Source: Bin55 sp965203735 (lineage in GTDB: Bacteria > Pseudomonadota > Gammaproteobacteria > Pseudomonadales > Azotimanducaceae). Taken from it: a stretch of 64,000 nucleotides of DNA. A model generated the notes under the pieces. That model saw nothing but the letters and a program-made list of their open reading frames with translations. It was not told the origin of the DNA and ran no database searches. Shown here piece by piece: positions 17,380 to 25,148 of the stretch. Numbering within the stretch: the first letter of the stretch is position 1; each line of letters begins with the position of its first letter. The stretch spans positions 3,534,001 to 3,598,000 of the forward strand of contig OZ241909.1 in assembly GCA_965203735.1 (NCBI GenBank), in the 5' to 3' direction. The position numbers and the translations under genes were made by a program.

Positions 17380-18539
17380 TTGTTCCCCTCAACGTACTTT
17401 CTATGCTCTTCCCAAAGTTCTTCCTTGAGTTCAGGGTCCGTTTCAGCCATCGCCGCTTCTCGCAACTGACGAGCAATGATGTCTTCGTCGCGAGCATCCG
17501 GACCATCCCCAACAGCACGTACTGTCGGCGGCAAATTCGGTCTTCCGTCACCTGCACTCTGGCCAATGAGATCGGCATCATCTGCCGCAGCGCCACTTTC
17601 CAATCCTTCACTCGAATCGTCAAGTATCCCACCTTCGGACTCGAGATCGTCCAGAATCCCAGCGGATGCTGCTGCCTGATCATTCGCGCGGGTCCTGCCT
17701 TCCAATCGCTCATCCATGATTTCACCGTCCATGGTCTCAAGCGCTTGTTGCAGTTCTCCGTCTACACCGGAACCACTGCCTCCGCCTCCCTGTTCAAATT
17801 CACCGGGTAGATCTCCAACACCTCCTTGCTCTTCAGTGTCTGAAGTTGCGCCTCCGGGAAAAGGCAATTGATTGCTTACTTCCCAGCCAGAATCACTGCC
17901 AGAGTCTTCGGTTCCAGGCAATAGAGATCCTGGAATTGATGCGTTGTCGCCTCCTTCATCCTGTTGACTTGAAGAAACATCCTCCGGGTCTCCTTCCGGA
18001 AACTCTCCACCAGTCTCTAAGTTCCCGTCTGCGGAAGCGTCCGAACCAGCATCTGATCCTTCACCACCTTCAGCCGAGTCGTCACCATTCTGACCTTCAT
18101 TGGGCATGCCCGGCAGACTAGGATCCAACGATCCATCCGGAAGCGTTGGCAATGAAGGCAAACTAGGCATGGGATTCGGAATGGGGTTGGGAATTCCAAC
18201 GGTGGGAGGACGAGGCAACGGCGAACTAGATCCTGGCGAGGGGAATGGATTTTGTTGTTGGCCACCTTGTTGTCCTGAAGGAGTACTTTGTGGTGATCCT
18301 TGACTTCCACCAGAAGAGGACTGAGGCGACGGTATCGCTGGTTGCGACGCCGTCGGCGAGCCTTGAGGCTTGGGAAAAGTGGATGGAACACTAGAAATAC
18401 ACCCGCTGAGTCCCACAATCGCTACCGCAATTATGGCTGTGCTAAAGCAGGGAACCGGAGACCAATGACATGCGAGACGCCGAAGCCTACAAGACCTTAT
18501 AACGCCTTTTGACTTTGCATAGAGTTTCATCACTTTCAT
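17376..18539 (-). CDS. Low-complexity lipoprotein, first gene of the motor-like operon
   Basis: A 387-residue predicted lipoprotein with lipobox LSGC (Cys47) after a long basic leader; Met4 is an alternative start. Residues 50-290 are disordered: first Pro/Ser/Gln/Gly-rich, then Gly/Asp/Glu/Ser-rich. Only the last 60 residues look folded, with PPTVRAVGDGPDARDEDIIARQ and a helix LREAAMAETDPELKEELWEE. Such a conserved tail on a long flexible spacer suggests an outer-membrane-anchored tether that reaches an inner-membrane partner. It starts 129 bases after the TPR/TonB-C-like gene, with a stem-loop and promoter-like element between, so it probably heads the operon. It overlaps the next gene by 4 bases. 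Confidence 0.75.
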   Translation of the reverse strand: MKVMKLYAKSKGVIRSCRLRRLACHWSPVPCFSTAIIAVAIVGLSGCISSVPSTFPKPQGSPTASQPAIPSPQSSSGGSQGSPQSTPSGQQGGQQQNPFPSPGSSSPLPRPPTVGIPNPIPNPMPSLPSLPTLPDGSLDPSLPGMPNEGQNGDDSAEGGEGSDAGSDASADGNLETGGEFPEGDPEDVSSSQQDEGGDNASIPGSLLPGTEDSGSDSGWEVSNQLPFPGGATSDTEEQGGVGDLPGEFEQGGGGSGSGVDGELQQALETMDGEIMDERLEGRTRANDQAAASAGILDDLESEGGILDDSSEGLESGAAADDADLIGQSAGDGRPNLPPTVRAVGDGPDARDEDIIARQLREAAMAETDPELKEELWEEHRKYVEGNK

Positions 18540-18579
18540 ACCCAGAGCCCCAAGATTGCCCCACTCAACTTACTGACAA

Positions 18580-18601
18580 CGAGAACCCTCAAAGGTTCTC
18601 G
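18580..18601 (-). terminator. Perfect 8-bp stem-loop between the TPR gene and the operon
   Basis: CGAGAACC at 18580-18587 and GGTTCTCG at 18594-18601 enclose a 6-base loop. Read on the minus strand it comes 67 bases after the TPR gene stop and is followed only by TTGTCAGTAAGTT, so as an intrinsic terminator it is weak. It could instead be the 5' structure of the operon transcript or an operator. Confidence 0.4.
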
Positions 18602-18612
18602 AAAGTACCTAA

Positions 18613-18621
18613 ATTATCACA
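18613..18621 (-). promoter_or_regulatory. Extended -10 promoter element for the motor-like operon
   Basis: On the minus strand the bases read TGTGATAAT, an extended -10 of the TGn type. No good -35 hexamer lies at 16-18 bases, as is usual for extended -10 promoters. Transcription would start near 18606, so the message would begin with the stem-loop at 18580-18601. The element is 74 bases upstream of the first operon gene. Confidence 0.35.
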
Positions 18622-18668
18622 TGTCGATCCGACACAATCAGACTATCCAATCTAACAAGTGCTTTTTC

Positions 18669-19985
18669 TCAATCACGTGTTAAATCAGGAAAGAACAGAA
18701 ATGTGTGCGTCAATGTTACCCCGTCCTTAGGCTTTGGCACTCCTTCGTCTATCACTGGACGATATCGAGCGCGTTCCATCCAGTCGAAAAATTCATCCTG
18801 ATAGCGACCATCGGGTTCGATACGCACGACCTCAAGGTTGGCCACTTCTCCCGTATTGGTTACATCGAATGAAAACTCTATGGTGCCTTCAACGGGTTCC
18901 TGTAGGCGCGTGGTGGGTTGAGATCCTGTACTTCTCCCCAGAGGGTAATACAACGCATTGGGTTCGACAAACTCCTTCTGAACAAAAAGTGCGTTCGGAT
19001 CGTCAGCAAACATTTTCCAAATGTCCCGGTAGACCACTTCTGCAAGTTGATGCTTCTGAAATAGCAGGAACCAATCGGCAAGATCAAGTTTCGCATAGGC
19101 CAATGACTCGCGTGTACTTCCCTCACGCTCTTGTTCAATCTTCACAAGTTCCTTTAGGGCTTCCTCCCCAGGTGCAAAGTCATTTATTCTTGCTTCGTAA
19201 CGCAATGAGCTCTCTTCTGGAAGTCTTGATGTCAACAGTACTTCCTCGGGCACTTCAAACTCTGCTGGAGGCGTAAACCGTTCTAGCCGGTAGGACCTGG
19301 CCAAACCCTTTAGCGCACGAATGTTCCTTGGGTCCGTTCGTTCCAGATGAGTCTTCGAGATCTCTACTGCATTGTGAAAAAGACCGCGTGCGGCAAAAAT
19401 GTTCCTGGTCGCTATATACCAGTCTGCAAGCGCGAACAACCCAGGCAGGAGTTCTACGGAGTCCTCTTCAAATGAACGGAGGAAAATGCTGAACGCGTAC
19501 TCGTGCCTTTGGCTTGCTCTTGTGATCTGGCCGAGCTCGTGATAGGTGTCCGCTTCGCGGTAGAGCACATCGATTTGATTTAAGGAGTGAAGACCATTGA
19601 CCAATCGAGAGACATTTCGGGCGCGATCATAAGATTCAAGTGCATCTACGTATTGGCCAAGCTGGCGCTGCCCATCGCCCAGAAGCGTAAGAGGTTCCAC
19701 AAGCGACTCGTCAAATCGAGAGTAATTCTCTTCAATTTCCTCGATTAGGAGATTGGCGAGTTCTACTGCATCGTCAGCTTCAGCAGCAAACAAACGGGAT
19801 CGGATGGCGTCGATTTGATCCCTGGTCAGGTCCGTGCCAACTCGATCAGATTCGTCATTGAGGGAATCGCCTTCCTGGCCGCTTACTAGGCATCCCAGTG
19901 CAACCAAGACAATCACAAAGTAGACTTGGTACAACACAGCCGGGATCGGTCTCGTTCGCGAGTGTCGCTTCGCCGCTATGTCCAT
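18669..19985 (-). CDS. Periplasmic TPR protein with TonB-C-like end
   Basis: A 438-residue exported protein. ATG 19985 is preferred to a GTG six codons earlier. A basic stretch and hydrophobic segment VYFVIVLVALGCLVSG form the signal; ALGC is a poor lipobox. Residues 70-330 are helical repeats of TPR type (LTLLGDGQRQLGQYVDALESYDRA can be read as one unit). The last 75 residues follow the TonB C-terminal pattern: GTIEFSFDVTNTGEVANLEVV, then a helix with RARYRPVIDEGVP. In TonB this fold contacts the TonB box, but here it lacks an N-terminal energy-coupling helix. It may be its own unit, separated from the next operon by a stem-loop, yet the adjacency to a channel operon is suggestive. Confidence 0.72.
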   Translation of the reverse strand: MDIAAKRHSRTRPIPAVLYQVYFVIVLVALGCLVSGQEGDSLNDESDRVGTDLTRDQIDAIRSRLFAAEADDAVELANLLIEEIEENYSRFDESLVEPLTLLGDGQRQLGQYVDALESYDRARNVSRLVNGLHSLNQIDVLYREADTYHELGQITRASQRHEYAFSIFLRSFEEDSVELLPGLFALADWYIATRNIFAARGLFHNAVEISKTHLERTDPRNIRALKGLARSYRLERFTPPAEFEVPEEVLLTSRLPEESSLRYEARINDFAPGEEALKELVKIEQEREGSTRESLAYAKLDLADWFLLFQKHQLAEVVYRDIWKMFADDPNALFVQKEFVEPNALYYPLGRSTGSQPTTRLQEPVEGTIEFSFDVTNTGEVANLEVVRIEPDGRYQDEFFDWMERARYRPVIDEGVPKPKDGVTLTHTFLFFPDLTRD

Positions 19986-20107
19986 AAAATTGGTTTCTAC
20001 CACAAACAGTTAGGCAGTCAAGCCTCAACTCCGTCGAAGGTATAAACTTCCTCTTTCACATTCCACGATTCTCCACTAGACCAGACAAGACAAACTGTGG
20101 ACGGCCC

Positions 20108-20353
20108 ATGAACGAGGATACTTCCGAACACTACGACCATAAGCTCGACACGTGCGGATTGAACTGTCCGGAACCACTAATGATTGTTCGTAACAAGGTG
20201 CGCGAAATGAAAGCAGGCGAACGTCTATTGATTCTAGCCACAGATCCAACCACACACCGAGACTTCGCCAATTTCTGTCGATTCATGGGACACTCCCTGG
20301 AACAGGCAGAAACAGACCCTTCAATCAAGAAGTACATCATACGCAAAGGATGA
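20108..20353 (+). CDS. tusA: Sulfur carrier protein TusA
   Basis: An 81-residue protein, the same length as E. coli TusA, with which it aligns throughout. The signature CGLNCPEPLMIVRNKVR is followed by DPTTHRDFANFC and the end YIIRKG. Cys20 in CPEP is the residue that carries persulfide from IscS towards tRNA 2-thiouridine synthesis; Cys16 is additional. ATG 20108 follows a purine-poor leader and is divergent from the TPR gene. It is followed at 5 bases by a gamma-glutamylcyclotransferase-like gene, an arrangement that hints at a link with thiol metabolism. Confidence 0.95.
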   Translation: MNEDTSEHYDHKLDTCGLNCPEPLMIVRNKVREMKAGERLLILATDPTTHRDFANFCRFMGHSLEQAETDPSIKKYIIRKG

Positions 20354-20358
20354 CCTAA

Positions 20359-20823
20359 TTGTCTCGGAATGTGCGACATTATTTTGCCTATGGCAGCAAT
20401 ATGAATGCCGTTCGCGTAGCAGAACGCCGACTTCAGTATGACCAAGTATCAAGTGCTCGACTAGACGGATTTGCACTCAGATTTAATAAGCGTTCACGCA
20501 AGTCCCCAGTCTCTGGGCGGGCAAACATTGTGCAGGAAGCAGGTTCAACTGTATTCGGAGTGCTTTACCGATTGGTACAACCCAATGAGATCGTCAAGAT
20601 GGATCGATTCGAGCATGCACCTATTGACTACCGTCGACTAATTGTTGAGGTGGTGGCAAATGATCATGCAGTCGCAAGTTGGACATACTTCGCGAACGAT
20701 CGAGTTGTGGACAATTCACTGGTGCCTCAAAGGTCTTACTTGATTCACCTGCTTGCTGGTAGAGAATACCTCCCAGAGGAGTATGTCTTCGACCTCGAGT
20801 CGGTTGTTTGTTCGGACAACTGA
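20359..20823 (+). CDS. Gamma-glutamylcyclotransferase-like protein
   Basis: A 154-residue protein of the GGCT/AIG2-like fold. FAYGSNM at 9-15 is the substrate-binding loop and Glu85, in MDRFEHAP, fits the catalytic Glu. Members release 5-oxoproline from gamma-glutamyl compounds, though bacterial substrates are mostly unknown. The start must be TTG 20359, because the first ATG would remove the FAYGSNM motif; AAAGGA lies upstream across the tusA stop. It is probably co-transcribed with tusA. Confidence 0.85.
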   Translation: MSRNVRHYFAYGSNMNAVRVAERRLQYDQVSSARLDGFALRFNKRSRKSPVSGRANIVQEAGSTVFGVLYRLVQPNEIVKMDRFEHAPIDYRRLIVEVVANDHAVASWTYFANDRVVDNSLVPQRSYLIHLLAGREYLPEEYVFDLESVVCSDN

Positions 20824-20873
20824 GACGGACATCCACGAACTGAACATTTGCATCACCAAACAACAGTGTTTAG

Positions 20874-21950
20874 ATGAGCGAGTCTTGCGACGTAGTTGTA
20901 ATTGGTGCGGGAATCATTGGCCTAGCCGTGGCTCGCGCTCTCGCAATGGATGGTCGAGAAGTCCTAATCTTGGAAAAACAAGATGCAATAGGGACAGAGA
21001 CCTCCAGCCGCAACTCCGAAGTGATTCATGCCGGAATCTACTATCCGAAGGGATCGCTCAAAGCCAAAATGTGCGTCCAGGGAAAGCATTTGCTATACCA
21101 GTACTGCAAAGAACGGAATATTTCCCATTGCCGCATCGGAAAGGTTATCGTTGCTACATCCCAGGCACAGGAATCCGTCCTGGAGCACTACCAAATTCGA
21201 TCAATTGAAAACGGGGCAGGCGAACTTCAGTGGCTCAGCCGAGACGAGGTGCACACACTAGAGCCTCACGTCGAGTGTTGCTCAGGTGTGTTCTCTCCTA
21301 CAACAGGGATTATCGACAGTCATGAATACATGACCAGCCTGTTGGGCGATGTCGAAGCGCACCGAGGTATGGTTGCCTTCAACTCCACGGTCGAATCAGT
21401 CAGTCACGATGACAGTTTATTTGTTGAAAGCAGTGGATTGACGCTCAATCCTAGGACCTTAATAAACGCAGCGGGACTTTGGGCTCCATCGCTTTCTCGA
21501 CAACTTGGGGGTCAATACCAAGACCACTTTGCAAAGGGTCACTACTACACACTGAGTGGAGATTCGCCTTTCAATCACTTGGTCTATCCGGTTGCAGAGA
21601 CTGGAGGACTCGGAGTGCATGTCACCCTCGACATAGGAGGACAAGCTCGATTTGGACCAGATGTCGTGTGGGTGGATCGAGTCGATTACACCTTTTGCCA
21701 ATCCAACAAGCAAGACTTCATAGACTCCGTTCGTCGCTACTATCCCGGTCTCGACGAAGCCCGTCTCGTTCCCGGCTATACCGGCATTCGACCCAAGCTT
21801 GTGCCAAAGGGGGGTGCTCCGGGAGATTTCGTCATTAATGGACCGCGTGAAACAGGCGTTCCGAACTATGTCGAGTTATTGGGAATCGAATCTCCCGGAC
21901 TTACGGCTTCCCTTGCCATCGCAAATCACGTCCTTCAACTTATAAGTTAG
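20874..21950 (+). CDS. FAD-dependent oxidoreductase, L-2-hydroxyglutarate dehydrogenase-like
   Basis: A 358-residue protein of the DAO (D-amino-acid oxidase) fold. The dinucleotide motif GAGIIG lies at 10-15, and TSSRNSEVIHAGIYYP at about 43-58 is characteristic of the LhgO/L2HGDH group. These enzymes oxidise L-2-hydroxyglutarate or related 2-hydroxyacids to the oxoacid and pass electrons to a quinone or oxygen. The ending LLGIESPGLTASLAIA is also typical of the group. It is somewhat shorter than the approximately 400-residue LhgO proteins. It lies 50 bases downstream of the cyclotransferase gene, in the same direction. Substrate choice cannot be confirmed from sequence. Confidence 0.85.
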   Translation: MSESCDVVVIGAGIIGLAVARALAMDGREVLILEKQDAIGTETSSRNSEVIHAGIYYPKGSLKAKMCVQGKHLLYQYCKERNISHCRIGKVIVATSQAQESVLEHYQIRSIENGAGELQWLSRDEVHTLEPHVECCSGVFSPTTGIIDSHEYMTSLLGDVEAHRGMVAFNSTVESVSHDDSLFVESSGLTLNPRTLINAAGLWAPSLSRQLGGQYQDHFAKGHYYTLSGDSPFNHLVYPVAETGGLGVHVTLDIGGQARFGPDVVWVDRVDYTFCQSNKQDFIDSVRRYYPGLDEARLVPGYTGIRPKLVPKGGAPGDFVINGPRETGVPNYVELLGIESPGLTASLAIANHVLQLIS

Positions 21951-22113
21951 AGCTATTTCCAGCCCTGCGGGCGACAATGCGAAGTTCTTGTCACTTACTG
22001 CCTTGAGTTGACAAGGCATGCCCATTTGGGTTTCAATTCAACGACAGAAGCTGCATCTAACGAATCGTACTCGTGCCAAGAGCGCAGAAAGTAACGTCAT
22101 ACAGGACATTAGT

Positions 22114-22521
22114 ATGAGTGACTCTCACAAGACAGAAGAAGATTGGAAATCCGAACTGACGCCGCAGGAGTATCAGGTATTGCGAAAGTCAGGTACCGAA
22201 TTTGCTTTTGCGGGTGAGTACTGGGACACAAAGACGCCTGGAACTTACTTGTGTCGAGCCTGTGGGCAGCCTTTGTTCAAGTCAGAGACGAAGTATGACT
22301 CCGGTAGTGGCTGGCCCAGCTTCTACGAACCGATCAGCGAAGAAGCCGTTCGAACTCGAGAAGACCGAAGCAACTTTATGATTCGCACTGAAGTGCTCTG
22401 TTCCGCTTGTGGTTCGCACCTAGGCCATGTATTTCCGGATGGTCCAAAGCCCACAGGTCTGAGATTCTGCATGAATTCTCTGTCGCTTCGGTTGAAGAAA
22501 CGTAACGAATCCGAAGAATAG
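22114..22521 (+). CDS. msrB: Peptide methionine-(R)-S-oxide reductase MsrB
   Basis: A 135-residue enzyme that reduces the R epimer of methionine sulfoxide in proteins. The four zinc Cys are at 47, 50, 96 and 99 (CRAC and CSAC). The catalytic Cys119 lies in RFCMNS. GSGWPSFYEP and GHVFPDGP are family motifs. The frame is open upstream to 22018, but ATG 22114 gives the usual MsrB length and the usual start of the fold. No signal peptide is present, so it is cytosolic. It ends two bases from the end of the convergent GGT gene. Its resolving Cys, if any, is not obvious. Confidence 0.95.
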   Translation: MSDSHKTEEDWKSELTPQEYQVLRKSGTEFAFAGEYWDTKTPGTYLCRACGQPLFKSETKYDSGSGWPSFYEPISEEAVRTREDRSNFMIRTEVLCSACGSHLGHVFPDGPKPTGLRFCMNSLSLRLKKRNESEE

Positions 22522-22522
22522 A

Positions 22523-24115
22523 CTAGAAACCTGCTGCAAAACCTTCTTTGCGGTGATCGGATGCACCGCAGTAGCCGTCGTCAAGACAAGCTATTAGTTG
22601 TGCTCCTCCAAATAGGTCTGCTGTTCTTGCGTCTCGCACCGAATGCCCGAGACTTGTCAATTCCTCCTTTGTCGTTTGAGAGAACCCCTCTTCCAGAATC
22701 AGTTCATACTCGGGAGTAACGTACCAGCGAGGAGCATCCGAAGCAGCTTGGGGATTCTCGCTGTGATCAAAGATTCGAGACACCATTTGCACATGACCTT
22801 GATGCTGCATATGTCCGCCCATAACACCAAACGCAAGTTCAGGGCGATTGTTTCGAGTGACGAATCCTGGAATGATTGTGTGAAAGGGTCTCTTGCCGGG
22901 ACCCACTTGATTGGGGTGCCCGGCTTCCAATGTAAATCCCGCACCTCGATTCTGTAATCCAATTCCGGTTCCATCAATCACCACGCCGGACCCAAAACCC
23001 ATATAGTTGGATTGAATGTAGGAAACCATATTTCCGTCCGAGTCGCCAGTACAGAGATATACCGTATCCGCGCCCACCTGCAGGTCTGGAGGAGGTACAT
23101 TGGCAGAGCTTCGCGAAATCGAGTCTGCCACTCGCTTCAAAGTACTTGGATCAAGCAGGCTCTCGGGCTCTATGTGCATCGTAGTGGGATCTGCGAAGTG
23201 CTCGAATGCAGCCCGAATCGCAACCTTCATAGATTCAACCTGAAGGTGTGTCCAATCCGTCGATCCAGGTTCGAAATCTCGTGCACCAAGTAGATCTAAC
23301 AAGCCCAAAGCAATCAATGCAGCCAGTCCTTGACCATTCGGCGGAATCTCATGGATGTCGACATCCCCATACCGTAATGTGAGCGGGTCGCACCACTCAA
23401 CGTGATGGGCGGCTAAGTCCTCAAGCCGTATCAGTCCCCCTTCCTCTTTCGCTTGAGACACAATCAGATTGGCAAGATTGCCGCGATAGAAAGACTCACC
23501 GTGTGTCGAAGCGATTTCCACCAGAGTTCTTGCCAGATCTGCGCTACGGAAAAGTTCCCCTGTAGATGGAGCCCTGCCGTGTGGAAGAAAATGTTTGCGG
23601 AAGGACGAGAACTCCTGAAAGCGTGTTTCCGACCGTTTCCAGTGGTAAGCAGTTCGTCTTCCAACATGAAAGCCGTTCTCAGCGTATTGAATTGCAGCAT
23701 CGAACAGCCTCGGGAAGGGAATTTTGCCGAAGCGATCTGACAACTCCGTCCAAGCGCTTACCGCGCCCGGTACCGTTACTGATTGCCAACCGCGATCGGG
23801 CATCAGCTTACAGTCACTAAAGACTTCGGAATTCCAAAGACGCGGTGACTTGCCAGATGCATTTAGACCAAAGAGGGAATTGTCAAACCACACCATGGCA
23901 AATGCATCGCTACCAATTCCGTTTGAGCATGGCTCAACAACACTCAGAGTAATTGCAGCGGTTAAGGCAGCATCGATTGCGTTGCCGCCTTCTCGCAGAG
24001 CACGGATACCTGCTTGTGTTGCGAGAGGTTGAGACGTGGCTACAACGTTTCGTGCAAGTACGGGGTCTCGTTGGGATGCATAAGGAAGATCCCAGTTCAG
24101 TTCATCTGGCTGCAT
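22523..24115 (-). CDS. Gamma-glutamyltransferase-family protein
   Basis: A 530-residue N-terminal-nucleophile hydrolase of the GGT family, which cleaves or transfers gamma-glutamyl groups, or hydrolyses related amides. The catalytic Thr351 opens the small subunit (TVYLCTGDSDGNMVS), and autocleavage should occur before it. GGNAIDAA near 43-50 and the NRGAGF motif are further family marks. No signal peptide is visible, unlike E. coli periplasmic GGT, so it may belong to the cytoplasmic GGT-like group. Its gene is convergent with msrB and follows the crotonase gene in the same direction by 82 bases. Calling it glutathione hydrolase would be over-precise. Confidence 0.88.
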   Translation of the reverse strand: MQPDELNWDLPYASQRDPVLARNVVATSQPLATQAGIRALREGGNAIDAALTAAITLSVVEPCSNGIGSDAFAMVWFDNSLFGLNASGKSPRLWNSEVFSDCKLMPDRGWQSVTVPGAVSAWTELSDRFGKIPFPRLFDAAIQYAENGFHVGRRTAYHWKRSETRFQEFSSFRKHFLPHGRAPSTGELFRSADLARTLVEIASTHGESFYRGNLANLIVSQAKEEGGLIRLEDLAAHHVEWCDPLTLRYGDVDIHEIPPNGQGLAALIALGLLDLLGARDFEPGSTDWTHLQVESMKVAIRAAFEHFADPTTMHIEPESLLDPSTLKRVADSISRSSANVPPPDLQVGADTVYLCTGDSDGNMVSYIQSNYMGFGSGVVIDGTGIGLQNRGAGFTLEAGHPNQVGPGKRPFHTIIPGFVTRNNRPELAFGVMGGHMQHQGHVQMVSRIFDHSENPQAASDAPRWYVTPEYELILEEGFSQTTKEELTSLGHSVRDARTADLFGGAQLIACLDDGYCGASDHRKEGFAAGF

Positions 24116-24197
24116 CTACCCTAGAGAAATTCCCATCGGCAATTCCCCATTGCCTGTGGTGCAGTTGTGCTCGAAGACTGAGCACTCACTGTTTGGG

Positions 24198-24968
24198 CTA
24201 GCGGCCCTTCCAATTGGGCGGTCGTTTCTCGGAAAAAGCGCGGGGCCCTTCGATAAAGTCTTCACTCTTGGACAAAGCTCCCACCGAATCGTAGCGGACT
24301 GCCATCGACTCCTCCAAAGAACCCATCGAGAGACTTCGGTAAACAACGTCCTTGCTTGCTCGAATCGACAGAGGGGCGCATTCCAAGATCTGTGCAACCC
24401 ACTTATGAGTCGCTTCCATCAACTCTTCGTGAGGAACCACATCGTTTACAAAACCAAGCTCTTTCCCTTCTTGTGGTGAAACATGTCGTCCTGTCAAAAT
24501 CATGCCCAATGCCCTCTTCACTCCAATTTGGCGCGGTAGTCGTTGTAGACCACCAGCCAATGCAGCGAGTCCAACTTTCGGTTCGGGCAATGCAAATAGT
24601 GCATTCTCGGAGGCGATGATCAGATCGCAAGCCAAGCAAATCTCAAAACCTCCGCCCATTGCCACACCGTTTACCGCGGCAACTACAGGCTTGCTCAAGT
24701 CGAAGCGAGAGGTCAGCCCCCCGAATCCTTTGGGATTCGGAACTCGCTCACCGCCTTCAGCTTGATAGCGAAGATCGTTTCCCGCACAAAAACCTCGACC
24801 TTCACCCGTAATGATCGCCACCCATAGATCATCATCCGCGGCAAATGCATCGAACACTTCTCCAAGCTCCGCATTACCAGGCGGGTGTAGCGCATTGAGC
24901 CGTTCTGGACGATTGATTGTTACCGTCAGAATGTGGTCTTTCGAGTCAACTTTGCAGAATTGTGTCAC
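24198..24968 (-). CDS. Enoyl-CoA hydratase/isomerase (crotonase) family protein
   Basis: A 256-residue crotonase. The oxyanion-hole region GFCAGNDL is at about 59-66 and GVAMGGGFEI at 101-110. Both catalytic acids of true hydratases are present: Glu109 and, 20 residues on, Glu129 in LPEP, the same spacing as rat mitochondrial hydratase. The C-terminal FSEKRPPNWKGR is typical of the group close to CaiD/EchA-like hydratases. It should hydrate 2-enoyl-CoA thioesters; the chain type is unknown. It stands alone, with no other fatty-acid-oxidation gene nearby. Confidence 0.88.
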   Translation of the reverse strand: MTQFCKVDSKDHILTVTINRPERLNALHPPGNAELGEVFDAFAADDDLWVAIITGEGRGFCAGNDLRYQAEGGERVPNPKGFGGLTSRFDLSKPVVAAVNGVAMGGGFEICLACDLIIASENALFALPEPKVGLAALAGGLQRLPRQIGVKRALGMILTGRHVSPQEGKELGFVNDVVPHEELMEATHKWVAQILECAPLSIRASKDVVYRSLSMGSLEESMAVRYDSVGALSKSEDFIEGPRAFSEKRPPNWKGR

Positions 24969-25148
24969 TCAATTACTCCCTAAGAAATCGCGACTGATTA
25001 AGTCAATGCTGTTAGTCCTACTTCTATGGTACTTATGATCCCTAGTTCATTAGAAGCGGTGAGACGACGAAGTCGAGAAGACTCAAATGGTCTAGCCTGC
25101 AAACTCGGACCCGCTATAGAGCTTTGCTTTAAATATTGAGAAGACGGA

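Noticed and set aside
6682..18539. Zorya anti-phage system (ZorA/ZorB are MotA/MotB-like)
   Set aside because: The channel and one-helix partners fit in general terms, but there is no helicase, nuclease or OmpA-like peptidoglycan domain, and the partners carry VWA domains with many lipoproteins instead.
6682..18539. Type VI secretion regulation cluster, suggested by FGE, VWA and FHA-like parts
   Set aside because: No TssB/TssC, TssM or ClpV genes and no kinase (PpkA-like) domain are present.
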